A stretch of DNA of 64,000 nt from Serilophus lunatus (GCA_013399895.1 VXBA01001647.1:785908-849907), one strand, 5' to 3'. Shown: positions 24,535-38,082, numbered from the stretch's first letter. Notes: a model not told the origin generated them from the sequence alone. Translations and numbers: made by a program.

Positions 24535-25089
24535 GGACTAAGGCAGTGATTGTCCCCCTCTACTCAGCACTGGGCAGGTCACACCTTGAATCCTGTGTAC
24601 AGTTTTGGGCCCCTTACTACAAGAAAGACCTTGAGTGTGTCCAGAAAAAGGCAACAGAGCTGAGGAAGTGTCTGAACCACAGGTCTTATGAAAAGCAGCT
24701 GAGGGAGTTGGGTGGGTTTAGCCTGGAGAAAAGGAGGCTCAGGAGGAACTTATTGCTCTCCATAGCTACCTGAAAGGAGATTGTAGTGAGGTGGAGGTCC
24801 ATCACTTCTCTTGGGTAGCAAGGGACAAGACTAAAGCAAATGGCTTCAAGTTGCGCCAGGGGAAGTTTAGATTGATTGTTGGGAAAAACTTCAACACTGA
24901 AAGAGTGGTCAGGCATTGGAATAGGCTGCTTAGGCCAGTGGTGAAATCACCATCCCTGGAAGTGTTCAAAAAGTGTGTGGATGTGGCACTTAGGGATATG
25001 GCTCAGTAGTGAACATGGTGGTATTGGTTTAACAGTGGGACTTGATGATCTTCAGATCTTTTCCAACCTTCATGGTTCTATGAATCTAT
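24535..25089 (+). mobile_element. CR1 LINE 3' end with C-terminal ORF2 remnant, plus orientation
   Basis: About 550 bases of the CR1 3' end lie in plus orientation. The C-terminal part of ORF2 is recognisable in two broken frames. The first, at 24546-24773, carries PLYSALGR, HLESCVQFWAP and SLEKRRLRR. The second, at 24791-25009, carries GFKLRQGKFRL, TERVVRHWNRL and SPSLEVFKKCVDVALRDM. The short 3' UTR ends in CTTTTCCAACC, GGTTCTATGAATCTAT. The coding match is one of the best in the window, so this copy looks moderately young. A stop and a frame change between the two pieces, plus the missing 5' part, make it inactive. It faces away from the minus-strand CR1 that ends about 235 bases upstream. 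Confidence 0.94.
24546..25009 (+). pseudogene. CR1 ORF2 C-terminal pseudogene, frame-broken
   Basis: The sequence corresponds to the region after the reverse-transcriptase palm in CR1 ORF2 (the conserved HLE-CVQFWAP segment through the end of the protein). The frame ends at a stop just after LLLSIAT near 24771 and resumes in another frame from about 24791. There is no usable start codon context. The product, if it were ever made, would lack all catalytic residues. Confidence 0.85.
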
Positions 25090-28000
25090 ATCAGGAATAT
25101 GCCAGATAAGATCAGTGACATCTGTATCCCGTGTTGTTGACATGCTGTGACAGCAAAGAATGAGAGATGGTGGGCCTTAATACCATGTCCATTTCCAGGA
25201 GCAAAGGACAAAGAAAGATCCAAAGAGAGGGGAACAGGACATTACAGAAATTACTCTGCCCCTTATCTCTGAGGGAAAGCCGCAGTAATTCACCCTCCTG
25301 TTTTAAAGTCTGCTGAATACCTTAGTGTCAGCTAAAGACTTACTTGGTTTTCTTCTGCAGGAGAGATGGACATTTGCCCTTGGAAATCCACTGTGGCAGA
25401 GTTAAAAGGATGCAGGTCCGCCTTGCTGTGCTCCTCCTCCCCGCTCACACAGGAACAAACACTCCCCAAAGCCACCTCTGTAAAGTCTTCAGCGAGTTAA
25501 CGTGACACTGGTAAAAGTGAAGCTGTAAAAAAACGTTTAAAACTTTAAAATACCTATCTCCTCTGGCAAAATCATCTGACTCAGAAAGCAGAAGCAACCA
25601 CTGCCCCACAGTAAGTTGGATTCAAACAGAACCACTGGAAGCTTTATATGTGTTCAGTCTGTCCTGCTGGTCTGTGTGTGTGCTGCAGAAGGGGGATGCT
25701 GGAGCAAAAGAGTTTCACCCATGTTTGGCTTCCCAAAGACAGGAGGAGGGTTCAGCCTCACCTGTTCCCTCCATAATGCTCTGCAATTCAGTCCCCACAC
25801 TGAAGTCCGTGCAGGGCTCTGCTGTGCCCAACAGCAGCTGAAATGCTTTAGGCCCCTTTTGTGTAACTTCAGCAGGCATGGCCCTTGGAAACACTGGGAA
25901 GGGAACAATTAAAAAAATAAAACATAAAAGCAGGAAGAACTGATCATAGCCCCAGTCCAAGCTGTGCTCCAAAGAGAGCTTGTTGCAACCGTGCAGGTAG
26001 GACACCAAAGACTTTCTCTCTACTGTTTATTATTCTGCTAAAACTTGACTCTGTCTCACCAGGTACTTTTCCTCCTCAGCACAAGATGTTCAATAATTTG
26101 CAAAATGCTTGCAATTGCATTGATGCTTGCTGGCTGTACTGGCCAAGCATGTTTTTTTGGGAAGTTCCTTAATCCCAGCATGTGACTCCTCAAAACTTTT
26201 CCTCTCCAACTTTACAAGGACTTGGCACTCAGAAGCTGAGGGAAGGGGAAACTGTTGTGATTTCTAAAAAAGGGTGCTTTATTTCAGGGCACCTGAAGGC
26301 CAACAGCTCCAGAGAATGTTGTCTCTCTCATCAGAGACCACAGTTAATGCAGGGCTGACAACAGAAATCAACAACATTCATGGATCTCTCTTTCAACCTT
26401 CCTAGATGAAAAACAGATTTTAAAATATCTTAAAGATACATTTTTATAATTCACTTATCACATATATCTGACTCCTGTGGTGTGCTGAAACATCAGTTTT
26501 AATATCACAGAATCACTCTCCTGCTGACATGTCCCTAGGTAATCTCAAACTTCTCTTTATCTAGAAAAGGAGAAGAGTTAATGCCTTAATTCCTTGAATT
26601 CAGATAAACTCCAAGGGGTTTCCCAAAGTCAATCTAGAGCCTGTGTAGATCACCAGGGGTGGCTATTTTTCATCCCACAGCTGATCCAGCACATGGTCAC
26701 TGTCTCTCTCACCCAGTGAGACCTTGGGTGAACCAGCCTGGCGCACCAGCCGCCATATCAGGTGGTGTAAATGCAATCTAAATTCAGCAAGCAGCCCTAA
26801 TTAATGCTCCTTACGTTTATTTGACTCACCGAAGATACGCATTGACCTAAGTAGTAAATCTCATCGTTGCATAGGAACTACAAGGATCAGTTCCTTTCCA
26901 AATGTGTCCTGGATAGAGCCCAAGACATCTAATACTGTGGGGAAAACACATATTGAGTGTCAAATTAAAGCAACAGCAGCTCTGCAACAAATGGCAACTT
27001 CCTCCTGGAAGAGTCAAAGATGGCTCTGACTGCTGTTAGTTTTAAATGTACTTTCAGAGTATTAATAGAGATGATTTAAAATAGTTCCTCTCACTCCAGT
27101 TCCTGTTTTAACTCATACTCGACTTCTAACTGTACTGTGGCTGCTCCTGCTAATACGCTCTCTGACAAATCATATTCATGCATAGGTTTCCTTTCAGTAT
27201 TTCCAATTTTCTCTTTAATGGGAGACAAATGTGGCTCATTTGCTGACTGCTTAATGATTCTGAAAGAATTTCCAGGAATGCAGTGGGATGGTGCTTATAA
27301 GAGCTGCTTGCAAATTGTTCTATTTGCTTAAATCCGTGTCCATAGGATATTCACTGGCACCTGGATGCTGCACTGGCTGGTGCAACACTAACAGGTAAAT
27401 CAGTATATTATGTATAAAAAATAGAAAGTTTGTTAGAAGTGTTCCCACTTACACTTGACAAGAGTCAGAAACCAACATGCGGAACTGACAAGGTGTACAT
27501 GTAAACAGTTGCTTTACTTGGGCAGTTGTAGGATAATAGCTGCTGTGTGGCTTCCCATTATAGAAATACACCGAGCAGGTGATCCTGGTAGTTTCAGGCC
27601 TGTTGAATTTCGTGCCCCTGGGGTTTACTATTGATTATTCAGAGGAATCTTTGTTTTGGTGGCCATGCAAAGGAACTATGCCTCTTTGGGGATTTGTATA
27701 TGCATTTTGGGATTTATTTTTTTTTCTTTTAGTGTGCCAACTCCACCAGGAAACATTTCCAGGCACAAATTTCCTGATGTAAATATTTATATTATCACCT
27801 CCCTTTCCACCTGCTCCCAGCTACTGGGGCAGAGGTGGAAAGCATGGATTAAGGGCTAGGGACAAGGGCAAATGCAGCAGGGAAAGAAGCTGAGAGGGAA
27901 GCCTAAGGCAAGGGTGAGACATGAGAATGGCTGGAGGAGTTGAGAAGGGAAAGGGATAGAATCATGTGCAGGGGTGCAGGATTTGTAGAAATGTAACATA

Positions 28001-31000
28001 AAAATATAATTTTGGCTAGGATGGGAGCAGGCTTTCACTGGCAAATCTGTTGGTGTCCATTACTCTTCCTTCACAAAAGAAGGATGGTTTGTGGGTGCAG
28101 GGTTTTGTGTGGGTCCATGGATAAGGCACTGCAAAGCTCCTTTGATAACAAAGGGACAGATGCACTGAGTTTGATCAGAGTCAGATGGAGTTTGGGGGAA
28201 TAAAACACCCCAAAATAGGTGGTCATTGGAATAGAAACAAAAAGAGAAATTGTACATTGACCCTGAACTCATGTGACCAAAAAATCCCTCATTTTTCCAG
28301 CATAAAAACCTATGCAGTTTTCTAGAGACTAAAAGGCCTTAGATCTTACTGCTTTGTCTTTCTTACTGCTAGTAGGGCATTCAGCCTTAAGAAAACCATT
28401 AAGAATATGCTTTCTAAAGCTATCTGAGGCTTTTTACTATTCAATAATAGGGGGGAAAATGAATTAATATTATTCTGTTGGTTTCACAAACTGAGAGAGA
28501 CAACTTTAGGGTTTTCCTCTCTTGGAAAAGTTTTTCTCTTCAGCTCTCAGCTATACAAAAATTAGCCACATTTACTGCAGAATAGCCTTGTTAGCATTTA
28601 GCCTGTATTTGAAATATAGAAGCACGCCAGATGAAAACCAGCAGTGTGAAATTCATGCACCAAAAGAAAAAGACAAGGATCAGATCAGACCCTCTGGGGC
28701 TGGCTGCTGGCAAGCCTGCAGCGTGTGTGTGTGTGATCTCCCCTCTACTCCCAGTGCCCTTGATTCCTTAGGCTGTTTTGAAAGACAAAAAGAAAGTTGG
28801 TAATCATACACCGACAGATGGTTCCTTGGTTAGTTACTCTTTATTTAGATGGAAGCAACTGCGATTCATCATCTTTTTTCTTTTTTTTTCATAGCTACAT
28901 CATGGTGAACTTTCAACTCCTAATCTATTTCTAAGAAGTATTGTGTGGCAAATGTCTATTAATAACAAACCTTGGGCTGACTGGAAATTTCCTTTTTTAC
29001 ATTCATATTCCAGCCTTCATGAAGTCTTCACCCAATTTTGTTTTACTTTTCAATGACAGAGCTCTCTAGAAAGTTTTCCAGTGAATATCATATTAAATAT
29101 ATTGCTTACATGCCTATAACTAGAACGTGGATGTTTATTTTGGTTTTTTTGGACTTTCTGCCTTTACCTTAATTGTGAATTGATAGCTAATGAACTGCTT
29201 TTTTTTTTTTTCAGTTTGATCTTGAACAATTTTGATTGCTTATTTGGGGGAAATATGCTTGTAGCACCTTCCTGCACATATAAGAGTTAAGCTGTGTCTG
29301 TGAATAGTCCTCTTGAATGGTATTTTACAGAACTTTGTGTGCATTTACAGTTAAGATTGTCTCTAAATAACTTTGCTAGATGGAAGGCTGAAACCAACGT
29401 TTGGAATTATTGGCTTAAAGTTGAAGAGTAGCTCTCTACAGTAAATAGAGAACGCTTGTGTTACAGTCCAGCTCATGAGCAGGGGTTCATTTTCCTTTTG
29501 ACCCTTTTGGGTCAATGTAGAATGTCATTGTATGTCCTAGAAGTGAGTGAACAGCAATTTCTCCAAAATTCACTGATTAAAGGAAAATCCTGTTTAAAAA
29601 AATCAAACAATGAGAGACTCTTTGAGGGCTTTTGTTTCATGTTTCCTACCAGATATCATTACAGGCCTGCACCAGAATAACTGAGTGCAAACAAACTTGC
29701 AAATGAAGCAGTGTTCAAGTTTCCTTTTACAGGCACAAGCAAGACTTTCACTAAAACATTTTTTCCAGCAGTGTAAACTCAAAATATAAGAACTACTCTC
29801 TTTTTCAGGAATTAAAGTAGGTTGAATAAAAAAGGATTACTACCTTGATCTTTAAAAAATACATTAATATATTTTAGATTTGAAAACTGGAAGGGGACCA
29901 CCTCTATAATTAGTTACCAAAAACAGTTTATGCAGCTGTGCTTACTCATTTTTTAAGGACTTATTCAGAATTTTGCAAGGGAAAATCTCACTGCACTCAA
30001 ATAGTCAATATGTTTTATTCTAAAAGAAACTGATCCAAATCTATTTTAAATTATTTTATATTTGGACCTGATAAACCTCAAAACCAGTCCATAGCTGTAG
30101 GGATAAGAGACAAATTCAGTATCATTTTCAGGTCACTCAGTATTATGCAAGGTCAATAAGAGGAAGAATCCCTGTTTCACAGGGGTCTTATGAATATACC
30201 ACACTGCTGGCCTTCTAGACAAAAAACGTGTACACTGATTTCCCATAAGGAGTGGTAGGCTGTTAGGAGATGGGATCACTGACATGAACAATTCAATCCC
30301 GTGCAAGTGTTTGTCTTCTTCATCTCCCTTTGGCAAAAAGCTTGCTTCTTATTTATAAACCTCAGTAGGCAACTGGGCATTTCTTTTGTTGTTTTATCCT
30401 CCATTCACCTGTCTGGTCTTGAGCCTGCCCAAGTGCTGCTGAAAGATATTAGAATAATGCCACATTTTTGCATGGAGAAAGAAGATGCTATGAGAAGGTA
30501 CAATGGGAGATTCCTCAGAAAAACCTATCCAAAGGCCTGGACCAGCTATTTCAAGGACTCATTTTCTGTACATTCTCCGTGCAGGAGAGCTCAAGGAAGG
30601 ACTGTTGACCTTTTCCAACTCCTCATAGTGAGAAATGGTCACATCCCCAGCACTCAGCTCAGCTGACTTGCCCTGCAGGCACCTCTCTCCCCCTGACTCC
30701 ATGGAATTCTAGATGCCCTCCTTCTCCCCCTCTTCCCCTCTTTGGCACTGCTAGGAAACCCCCACGGGTCACACAGTGGGCAATGAGATTAAGACTGGGA
30801 TTTGTAAAGACGATGCCTTTTTAGACAGCTTAATAGGCCAGATGCTCAGCTGAGGATAAGGCCATCTGTCCATTCAAGTCCTACCTGTACCAAACAGGTT
30901 ATTTCTAGCAGAACTCTTAAGAGAGAGAGGGAAACAATTAGGGACTGCAAACCCAAAACCCAGGTACTCAGGGATATGGAAGGACTTCCTGACAGAAAGA

Positions 31001-32384
31001 ATGGGGAAGAGAAAATGAGAGATGATGTTCATGGCAGATATAGGCACTAGTAAGAGGGAGACAATCCCAACTGCATGCATGACAAAAAAACTTCTTTGCT
31101 GTTTTAGCAGATATTAAGGAGCCCAAGAGTCAGTAAAACCCATAATTATACTCACTTTAAAACCCTTGGCACTGTCAGAGTAGAGCAAAGTGAGCCTCCC
31201 CAGAAATGAGAGTCAGGCCCAGTCCCCAAAGCCAGCTGCTGCTTTAGTGCAGTGATCTGTCTCCATACTCCCTGATAAGCAGTCTATGCCCCGTGACTTA
31301 TAATAAAAGGGAATGATGGTCCCTGAACAAACCCCGAGAAGAGGTATTGATTTGCAAATAGTTTAAAAGAATATTCAAGGGTCATGAGCTGACCCTTTTT
31401 CAGCTCTGACATTTTATATCAGGGGGGATCCCATTGAGATGGGAATTCATATCCTAGACATTGTTTTGTCCTGTTTCATAAATAAGTTGAATAGCTTAAT
31501 TGATTGACACCCACTGCACTTTCCCAGCTTCCTCAGGCTCAAAAGTACACTGCTGTTTTCTGCCATAAATAATATGAACTTTCAATCAGCCGCCAGGCAC
31601 AAAAAGGAACTGAAAATTCTTCATACAATAGCTGCAATCTGGCATACGAGGCACTGCAGGGATATTCAATATCACCAGGTATTCATTTTCTTCTTGTGGC
31701 AGCAGTAGCATTTTCCTATCCAAATGACCTAAACCCTGAAGAAGAAATACCCAGGGACCCCTGCAAAGGAGGGAGACCACTTTGTCTCAGCATTTATAAA
31801 TGTCCGGGGGTTAAGAAACTGGTTTGTGATACTGTGAACACAACATGAGGAAGGGCACATTGGACAACTAACTCCAGTCCCTTGGAAGTGTTGATACAGC
31901 ATCTCTTCACCCCTTCTAGATTCTGATCCAAGTCCATCTCAGCCTGATTGATATTATTTGTCCCCAGCTACCCATTTGTCCACAGATCTCGTTCCTGTGA
32001 TTATTACAAGCCTCCTCCTGATTTTCAATTCATGCTTATCCGTAGTTAATTGAGATCAATCTTTTCTCATGGCAAGTTTATTCTTTTACTGAAATAGTTC
32101 CTTTCCTCCCTGGGTATTTAGCCCCCAATGGATTTTGTGTTCATATCTCCTCCTCAGTCTTGGTTTCATTAAAGGAAATAAATGAGCTACACACTTTAAG
32201 TCTCTTATTTTTAAGGCAATTTAATGGCCTTGTCAGCAATTCTGGTGACTTTTGGTAATCTCTTGGGTAAGATATAACCCACACTTTCAGAAAATGGATA
32301 CAAAAAGGAATGTGAAAGGGTTGAGGACTTCCTCTCCAGAAAGAAAGGTGTGGATATAAACACTTACCTTCAGTTACCCAGGTT
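25090..32384. other. Unique non-coding DNA, no gene recognised
   Basis: More than 7 kb lack a supported gene. Minor low-complexity tracts are present: a 13-base T-run ending in CAG at 29199-29214 (acceptor-like but without an exon), and a GT run near 28720-28733. Open frames reach at most about 121 codons (30301-30666, plus) and look like chance. Confidence 0.55.
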
Positions 32385-32492
32385 GGAAAGTGTTAGCTTC
32401 TGACATCCCTGTGCTTTAATTTCCTCATCTGTAAAACAGAAAGGACAAGGCAGACCTCAAAGGGGAGTAATTAAGTTTTCTAAAGTGCTCCA
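32385..32492 (+). mobile_element. MIR-type SINE relic, plus orientation
   Basis: The block CATCCCTGTGCTTTAATTTC runs into CTCATCTGTAAAACAGAAAG and later GAGTAATTAAGTTTTCTAAAGTGCT. This matches the order of the MIR 3' half (CTGTGCCTCAGTTTCC, CTCATCTGTAAAATGG, then GGATTAAATGAG and AAAGCGCTT). MIR and its L2 partner share this 3' end, so L2 is the alternative. The element is an inert, pre-avian relic. Confidence 0.65.
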
Positions 32493-34629
32493 TGGTCTTC
32501 AAGTGAAAAGTTCAATTCTAAATGCAAAGCTCTTTTGTCTGTTGTTCTTTACTCTTTACTTCTTAAGCACTGCAAACCCTGGAGAGGTGGCACTGAGCCA
32601 CATTAAAGCCAAGGCAAGTTTCTCCATTGGTTACAGTGGGAAACCTTTATGCAAAAAGTTTTATAAAAGGTGACAGGCATCCGTTGCCAAGACAGAGCAA
32701 TAAACACCAGGAGAGAAAGAATACTGACTGAAACTGTTGTAAGGACAAGTACAAAGATCAGTAGTTTTTTCTTTAGGAGTAGCAGCAAAGAGTTAAATCT
32801 GTTTTTCTCCCTCTGCTTCAGAAGAAGTCTCCCCAAGGACGATCACCACACACACCCTCATCTGTAATTAATAAATGTTTGGAAGGACACTTTCCCACTC
32901 AACATATGAAATTATAGATGATCCCTTAATTCCCCAGACATTTGCAAGCCTTGTCTTGTCAGAATTGAATTTACTACAGCTGATTACCCTGAGAATGCAC
33001 TGACCTTCTTAGCTCCTGCTGTGGTCTTTATTTTTTCCATGGCAGATAATATGGGGACCAGAAACTAGGGACTTGGTAGTAGAGATTATGTGATACTAAT
33101 GAGACAAAGCTTATTGTTGATGTTAACTGTTATTACCACTAAAAAAAGTGCACAACTCCAGGCAGATGGACTTCACTTTGTTACACCAGGAGGGATCGAA
33201 TGCATTTTGACAGTAGCAGCATCTACTTAAAATCTGGATCACATCTGGTGCCTCTCTGAAGCAGACCATATCTGATCAATCAGAATTATTGCCCTTCAGT
33301 CTCCAGATGAGTTAGAAGAAATTCATTATCTGTTTTGAAGCCTGCTTCCCTTTCATCTATTAAAAAAATGAATTGCCATTGGATCCATTTAGCTACTGAA
33401 AGAAAAAAAGAGAACAGAGGACAGTAATTAAACTAACTAACGGGTTCCACACCTGAAGATATTATTAATTTTTTGAAACACTGTGAATGTAGGTACTTGG
33501 CTCACACTAAGCTTCAGTCAACAGTTTCTTAGCTGATGAAATAGATAGCCTAGGACTTATCTCCGTTTCTGGTTAATTCATAAACTCTTGGAAATACCTA
33601 CATGAATTTCTACAAACTCTGTCAAAGGTCAATATTTGTCTTTTAGTCACATTTAGCTCCTGGGCATGGGGCTTGAGAGATACCACCTTAGGGACAGCAG
33701 TGCCTCCACGGGGCCTCCTGCTCCCGAGGATGTCACCCCTTTCCTGCATACCCCTTCTGGACCAGCAGTTTTGAATGCTGAAAAACGACACTGAAATGCT
33801 GTGAATTCTTCCATGTGAGGTATACTAAATCCAAAAAAGATGGTCAAAGCCTGGGATTACAAATAACTAAAAGTAGAATGCAAAAAGATGTGTCCTGTTC
33901 TGGATCACTTGAATTTCTTATTACGTTTTTTCTGATTACGCAGGGTTTCTTCTTGCCTTTGCCGATGAGCACAATTGTCACAACAACTAGAACTGAGCCT
34001 CTGAAGTTCATTGGTTCCCTCTATACCGTGTGTTTTCTTGGAAGTCTGCAAGAGCACAATTCAGAAAGTAGCCTTGTGAAAACAGTGGACTTCTATTTCC
34101 CTCATTCACAGCTTTTAAAAGTAAACTTAAAATGAAAGATAAAGCATTGTATAGGTGGTATTACTAAAGTGGCTAAGAGAACAAATTGATCTTTTGAAGA
34201 GGGGAAACATGGGGTTTGGATTCAAAAGTATGACTTTGGAAGAACAATTTAAATTGCTCATCAACATTTGTGAAATATTTCTCAAAATTAATTGTCAAAT
34301 TGTTATTTTTGATTCATGCAAATCAAGCCCAGGGAAAATTTTGTAAGTGAGGTGGAGGCAGTGACTGTAACCATCCAGAGGAGCATCAGGTGTGCAAAGG
34401 AGTCCAAGTCTGGCATTAATTTCTTCTGTAGCAGTGATGGCTCAGGAGTAAATGATTTTGACTGCTTGTTGATCATGTCCAGATGTGTAAAGTAAAAAAT
34501 GAGGCTATAACAGCTGCCTGCCCCAATGTTAAACCACCCTCAAAATTAGGTGGGGTGGCTCCGAAGCCTTTTATCTACCATGGGTGCAGGACTGTTATGG
34601 GAAAATTGACTCTGGATGGTATACATCAA
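32493..34629. other. Unique non-coding DNA, no gene recognised
   Basis: There are short chance frames only. A CACACACA run occurs near 32849. Nothing else is visible. Confidence 0.5.
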
Positions 34630-35660
34630 AATCTCCTGCTAGCAGTACTAACTCCTCTGGAATTTCTACAAATCATGAATGACAATTTCCTAACCAAGAA
34701 GTAAAAGTTAATGGTAACTAAGGTGGAAATGATTACATTTAATCACTGAGTCAGTAAAAAACATGTTATTTCAAGACAGTCAGTTTCATGAAGCTGAAGC
34801 AACTGCAAGCCAGTTGTAAGGAAAGACTGAAGACTAAATGTAATGCCTGTAATGAATCATTTAAAATTATTTAGCTAGAGTTAAAAAGCACCAAATAACA
34901 ATGACAAAACCAAACTAAAACTGTAAGTAAGGAGGCATGGTTCAAAAAATCTGTGACAGAAAAGGATGCAAAATAAGCAATGGTTGCTTGGAAGATAGAT
35001 GTTGTAAACACTGAAAATACATCCTGGAGCCGTAAAAAATTAATAAGGAAGCAAAGGGATGCAAGGAAGTACATATGGACAAAGAAAAAGACAGTAAGGA
35101 GCAGATGTTTGAGTATATTGGGATCAAGAGTAACCTTATCAATACTACAAGGCAATCAGTAGTAAGAGCACTAGAATAGTCACTAATAATGCAGAAAATC
35201 AAAATGTGTAACAAATATTGATGTATTTGTATTCACCACCCAGGAGTAAAACAGACATATTCATAACATAAGAAAATGGTGAATGTTTTTCATTCTAACC
35301 ATAATTAAAACTGTCACTACTAAAGTAACTTTTTAACAATAAAATACGTGGCATCAGGATTACTAAAAGTGCAGGTTAGAAAGTTCTTCTGGATGCTTCT
35401 TTTAGTATCTCAGGCCCAGAAGTGTTAGAAACTCGAGAGAAAGCAAATACTATTTCTGCATTTGGACATGGTACAGGAAATGTTCAAATATGTATAAATC
35501 TGTCAGCCTGACACTTATTAAGGGTAGTAATAACAGAAAAAATTTATACAAGATTTAACTACTAAAGAATTCAAGGAGGTACACTGAGTAATAACATTTT
35601 GCAAGAATTTATAGAAAACAGAGCTTCTAAAAGTTGTTAATATAATGACTGCCAAAGACA
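34630..35660 (+). mobile_element. Ancient CR1-superfamily LINE coding relic, plus orientation
   Basis: The fragment is strongly decayed but keeps three CR1-like landmarks in the right order. Near 34660-34701 a frame ends in EFLQIMNDNFLTKK, like the FLE...DNFLTQ segment at the C-terminal end of the CR1/L2 endonuclease. Near 35027-35075 lies a basic stretch (RKKLIRKQRDARKYI) like the lysine/arginine-rich linker before the reverse transcriptase. From about 35488 to 35640 the DNA tracks the start of the reverse transcriptase (CTGTCAGCCTGACA, then AAAAATTTATACAAGATTTA, then AAAGAATTCAAGGAGG, then TTTATAGAAAACAGAGCTTC). The type resembles CR1 lineages of turtles and crocodilians more than recent avian CR1. 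Each landmark alone is weak; their order carries the call. Confidence 0.55.
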
Positions 35661-38082
35661 GCAATAGATAGGACCTGTTGCTTTCACTCGTTCTCATCTG
35701 CAGAAAAGATGAAAAGCAAGAAGTATTCAGGGGTTAGAAAAATGTGACACAAAATTCAGACTTGGTTCTTTGAAAAAGCATTTGTTATCAAACTAGAAGG
35801 ATGAAGGAGGTCCTAATTAGGGCTGGTACAATTTGATCTAATTTTTAATTTAAAATTGCAAACTGTAAGCTGTGAATTTCTGAGTTAGTTGCGGTGATGA
35901 AGTGATAGTTTTTTGTTAGCATCATATTTTAACTATAAAGCTGTGAAACCATGCAATCCAGAACAGCTGCAGACACCTGTAGCTGTCTTCTCCCCTCTAA
36001 TTTTAAATAAGCTTCAGTAATTACTCACCAATATAAGGAAACAAAGAATTGTGGAAAAAAGTAGTAGAGAAACAGCCAAATTCATCTAATTTCTATCCAA
36101 GTCAGAAACAGGTTCTCCATAAATAACTGAAATACTTTTTTCTTTTTTTTTTTTTTTTAATCTGTCATTTCTTTGCTGAAATAAGACATATCAATTCCTT
36201 GAGGTGAAGAAATAAATTCCCTTTTTGTCCTGAACTTTCTGAAATAATCACGAATCCCAGATGGAGCATGCAATGGCAGGTTACTGAGTTCAGGGAAAGA
36301 GTGGGGTTCATGTTGCTGATTGCTTTTTGCAGTTATTTCTGCACTTTCCAACAGCCCTTTTACCATATGGAGACAAAACTCACTTTCAATCTCTGAACTA
36401 TGACACCTGCTTTAAAACTGTCTGTGACTTGAAGGATGGGAGTAAGATCCCAGATTAGGACACAGGAGCATAGCGAAGTGTCCAAATTCCCACTGCTGTC
36501 AGTGGAAACAGAATCAACACAGCCCATGAGATCTGAAGAGCTGTTTGCCTGAAGAAGACACCCACTGCGATCAGCAGGTTAAATTCCACACAAGTCCCTT
36601 TAACATCTAATGTTTTTTAGATAAATAGATTCAATGTTTTGCAGCAGGAAAACATAGCTTTCTTTTCAGAGGAAATATTTAAATCTGTGTTTCTCTGTAA
36701 TGAAATTTCTCCCCAGGACCATAGAGAAAGCACTGCTCATTACTTTAAAGCAAATATTCTTTCAAAGGCAGCACTGCTCCTCAGCTTTATGGAAGCTCCT
36801 CTGTTTCACAGCTCTGTCCTCTCAAAGCATGACGTCCCCAGGTTTCTGCAAGAGCCATTCAAGAATAAGTGAAGCCAAAGCTTTGTTTGTATTGATATAC
36901 CTCTACTTTTATTTCTTTGAGAGAATTTATTCTTCCTTACTTCTAGATGGGCCTGTTCTTTCTTTTGAAGGAAGGAAAGGACAGTGTTATCCCAAATGCT
37001 GTATGTGCCCCTCCAGCTTCAGCTAGGAAATAGCCCTGTATTCAAGCCAGTCTTGCAGGGGTTTCAAATTGCTTGCACCGAGACTGTCCTCCTCAGATAC
37101 AGCTACTGCTGTCTTGCAGCAGACAGCTTAGGAAATGAAAAGCAGTTTTGCTCATGTCACCCTGAACCATAACCTTCAGTATGAACTCCCCCACTTTCGG
37201 GAGCAGGGTGGGAGGTGCATGGTGTATGGGAACACCTGAGGCACATTTGCATCACATCTCTGATCATCAAGATATGCTGCTGAGAGTCTGTTTATAGGTA
37301 CTCAGTTATTGCATTATAATGTGCAATACTCCAAAATACAATATTAAAAAAAAGACCCCGAACTGAGACAATACCCTGCAGCATCACCTCTGATGATAGG
37401 AGGAGCAGATTTTCCACACCTGCTGACTTCACACCCAAACCAATGTCTGTTTAATAAACAGTAGCAGGAGTAAAAAAACCTGACCCTGGAGTTTCATCAA
37501 CAATTAGGAAAACCTGTTAGTATATCAACAATCAGCTATTTCTGCTTGATGACTGTCAAGCACATCCACATGAGACCTTTCTGAGTTGTTCTTATTTGGG
37601 ACAAGGGCAAGATACAGGTGTATACTAATTTTAAAAAGCAATCAGATAGCCTGGCATGGATTGCATTTAAAGGAGTCTCATGGTAGCATTCAGGCACAAA
37701 ATGATCTTGTTCATACATGTGGTATAAGCACATTTTCAACCCTGTTTGGATTTTAAAGCTAATTAATTAAGTTAGACAAGATGAGGAGATTTTTAAGTGG
37801 GCTGACAGTCTTTTTGCTTTGCAAGTCATGCCAATGGCCAATGATTAGCACTTTAAAATCTTCTGATCTTTATTCCTGACACTTCTCCTCCAAGTCTTAT
37901 ATTTCAGATTCTTTAAGTATTCTACAGAACCTTACCTAATCTTCCCATTTCAACATTGTTCACTCACCTTCCACACGTGGCAGGCGTTACATTGCTTGTT
38001 GACTTACTTAGCAATACAGCCTTGCAAGATCCCAAGGTACTTGTCATCACAATATTTAATAATGTAAATAATTCCTGGAAGG
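35661..38082. other. Unique non-coding DNA, no gene recognised
   Basis: The 3' continuation of the ancient CR1 cannot be followed with confidence past about 35660, and no CR1 tail was found. A pure pyrimidine run is listed separately. No gene is seen. Confidence 0.5.
36136..36158. repeat. Poly-T run with one C
   Basis: Twenty-three bases are T except for a single C. It could be the reverse complement of a retroposed poly-A tail, but no retroposed body or target-site duplication is visible next to it. Confidence 0.8.

Noticed and set aside
25619..25630. GGATTCAAAC, resembling a tRNA B-box in reverse complement
   Set aside because: There is no matching A-box at tRNA spacing and no cloverleaf stems.
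29199..29214. Polypyrimidine run ending in CAG, a splice-acceptor look-alike
   Set aside because: No open, protein-like exon or donor site follows within a plausible distance.
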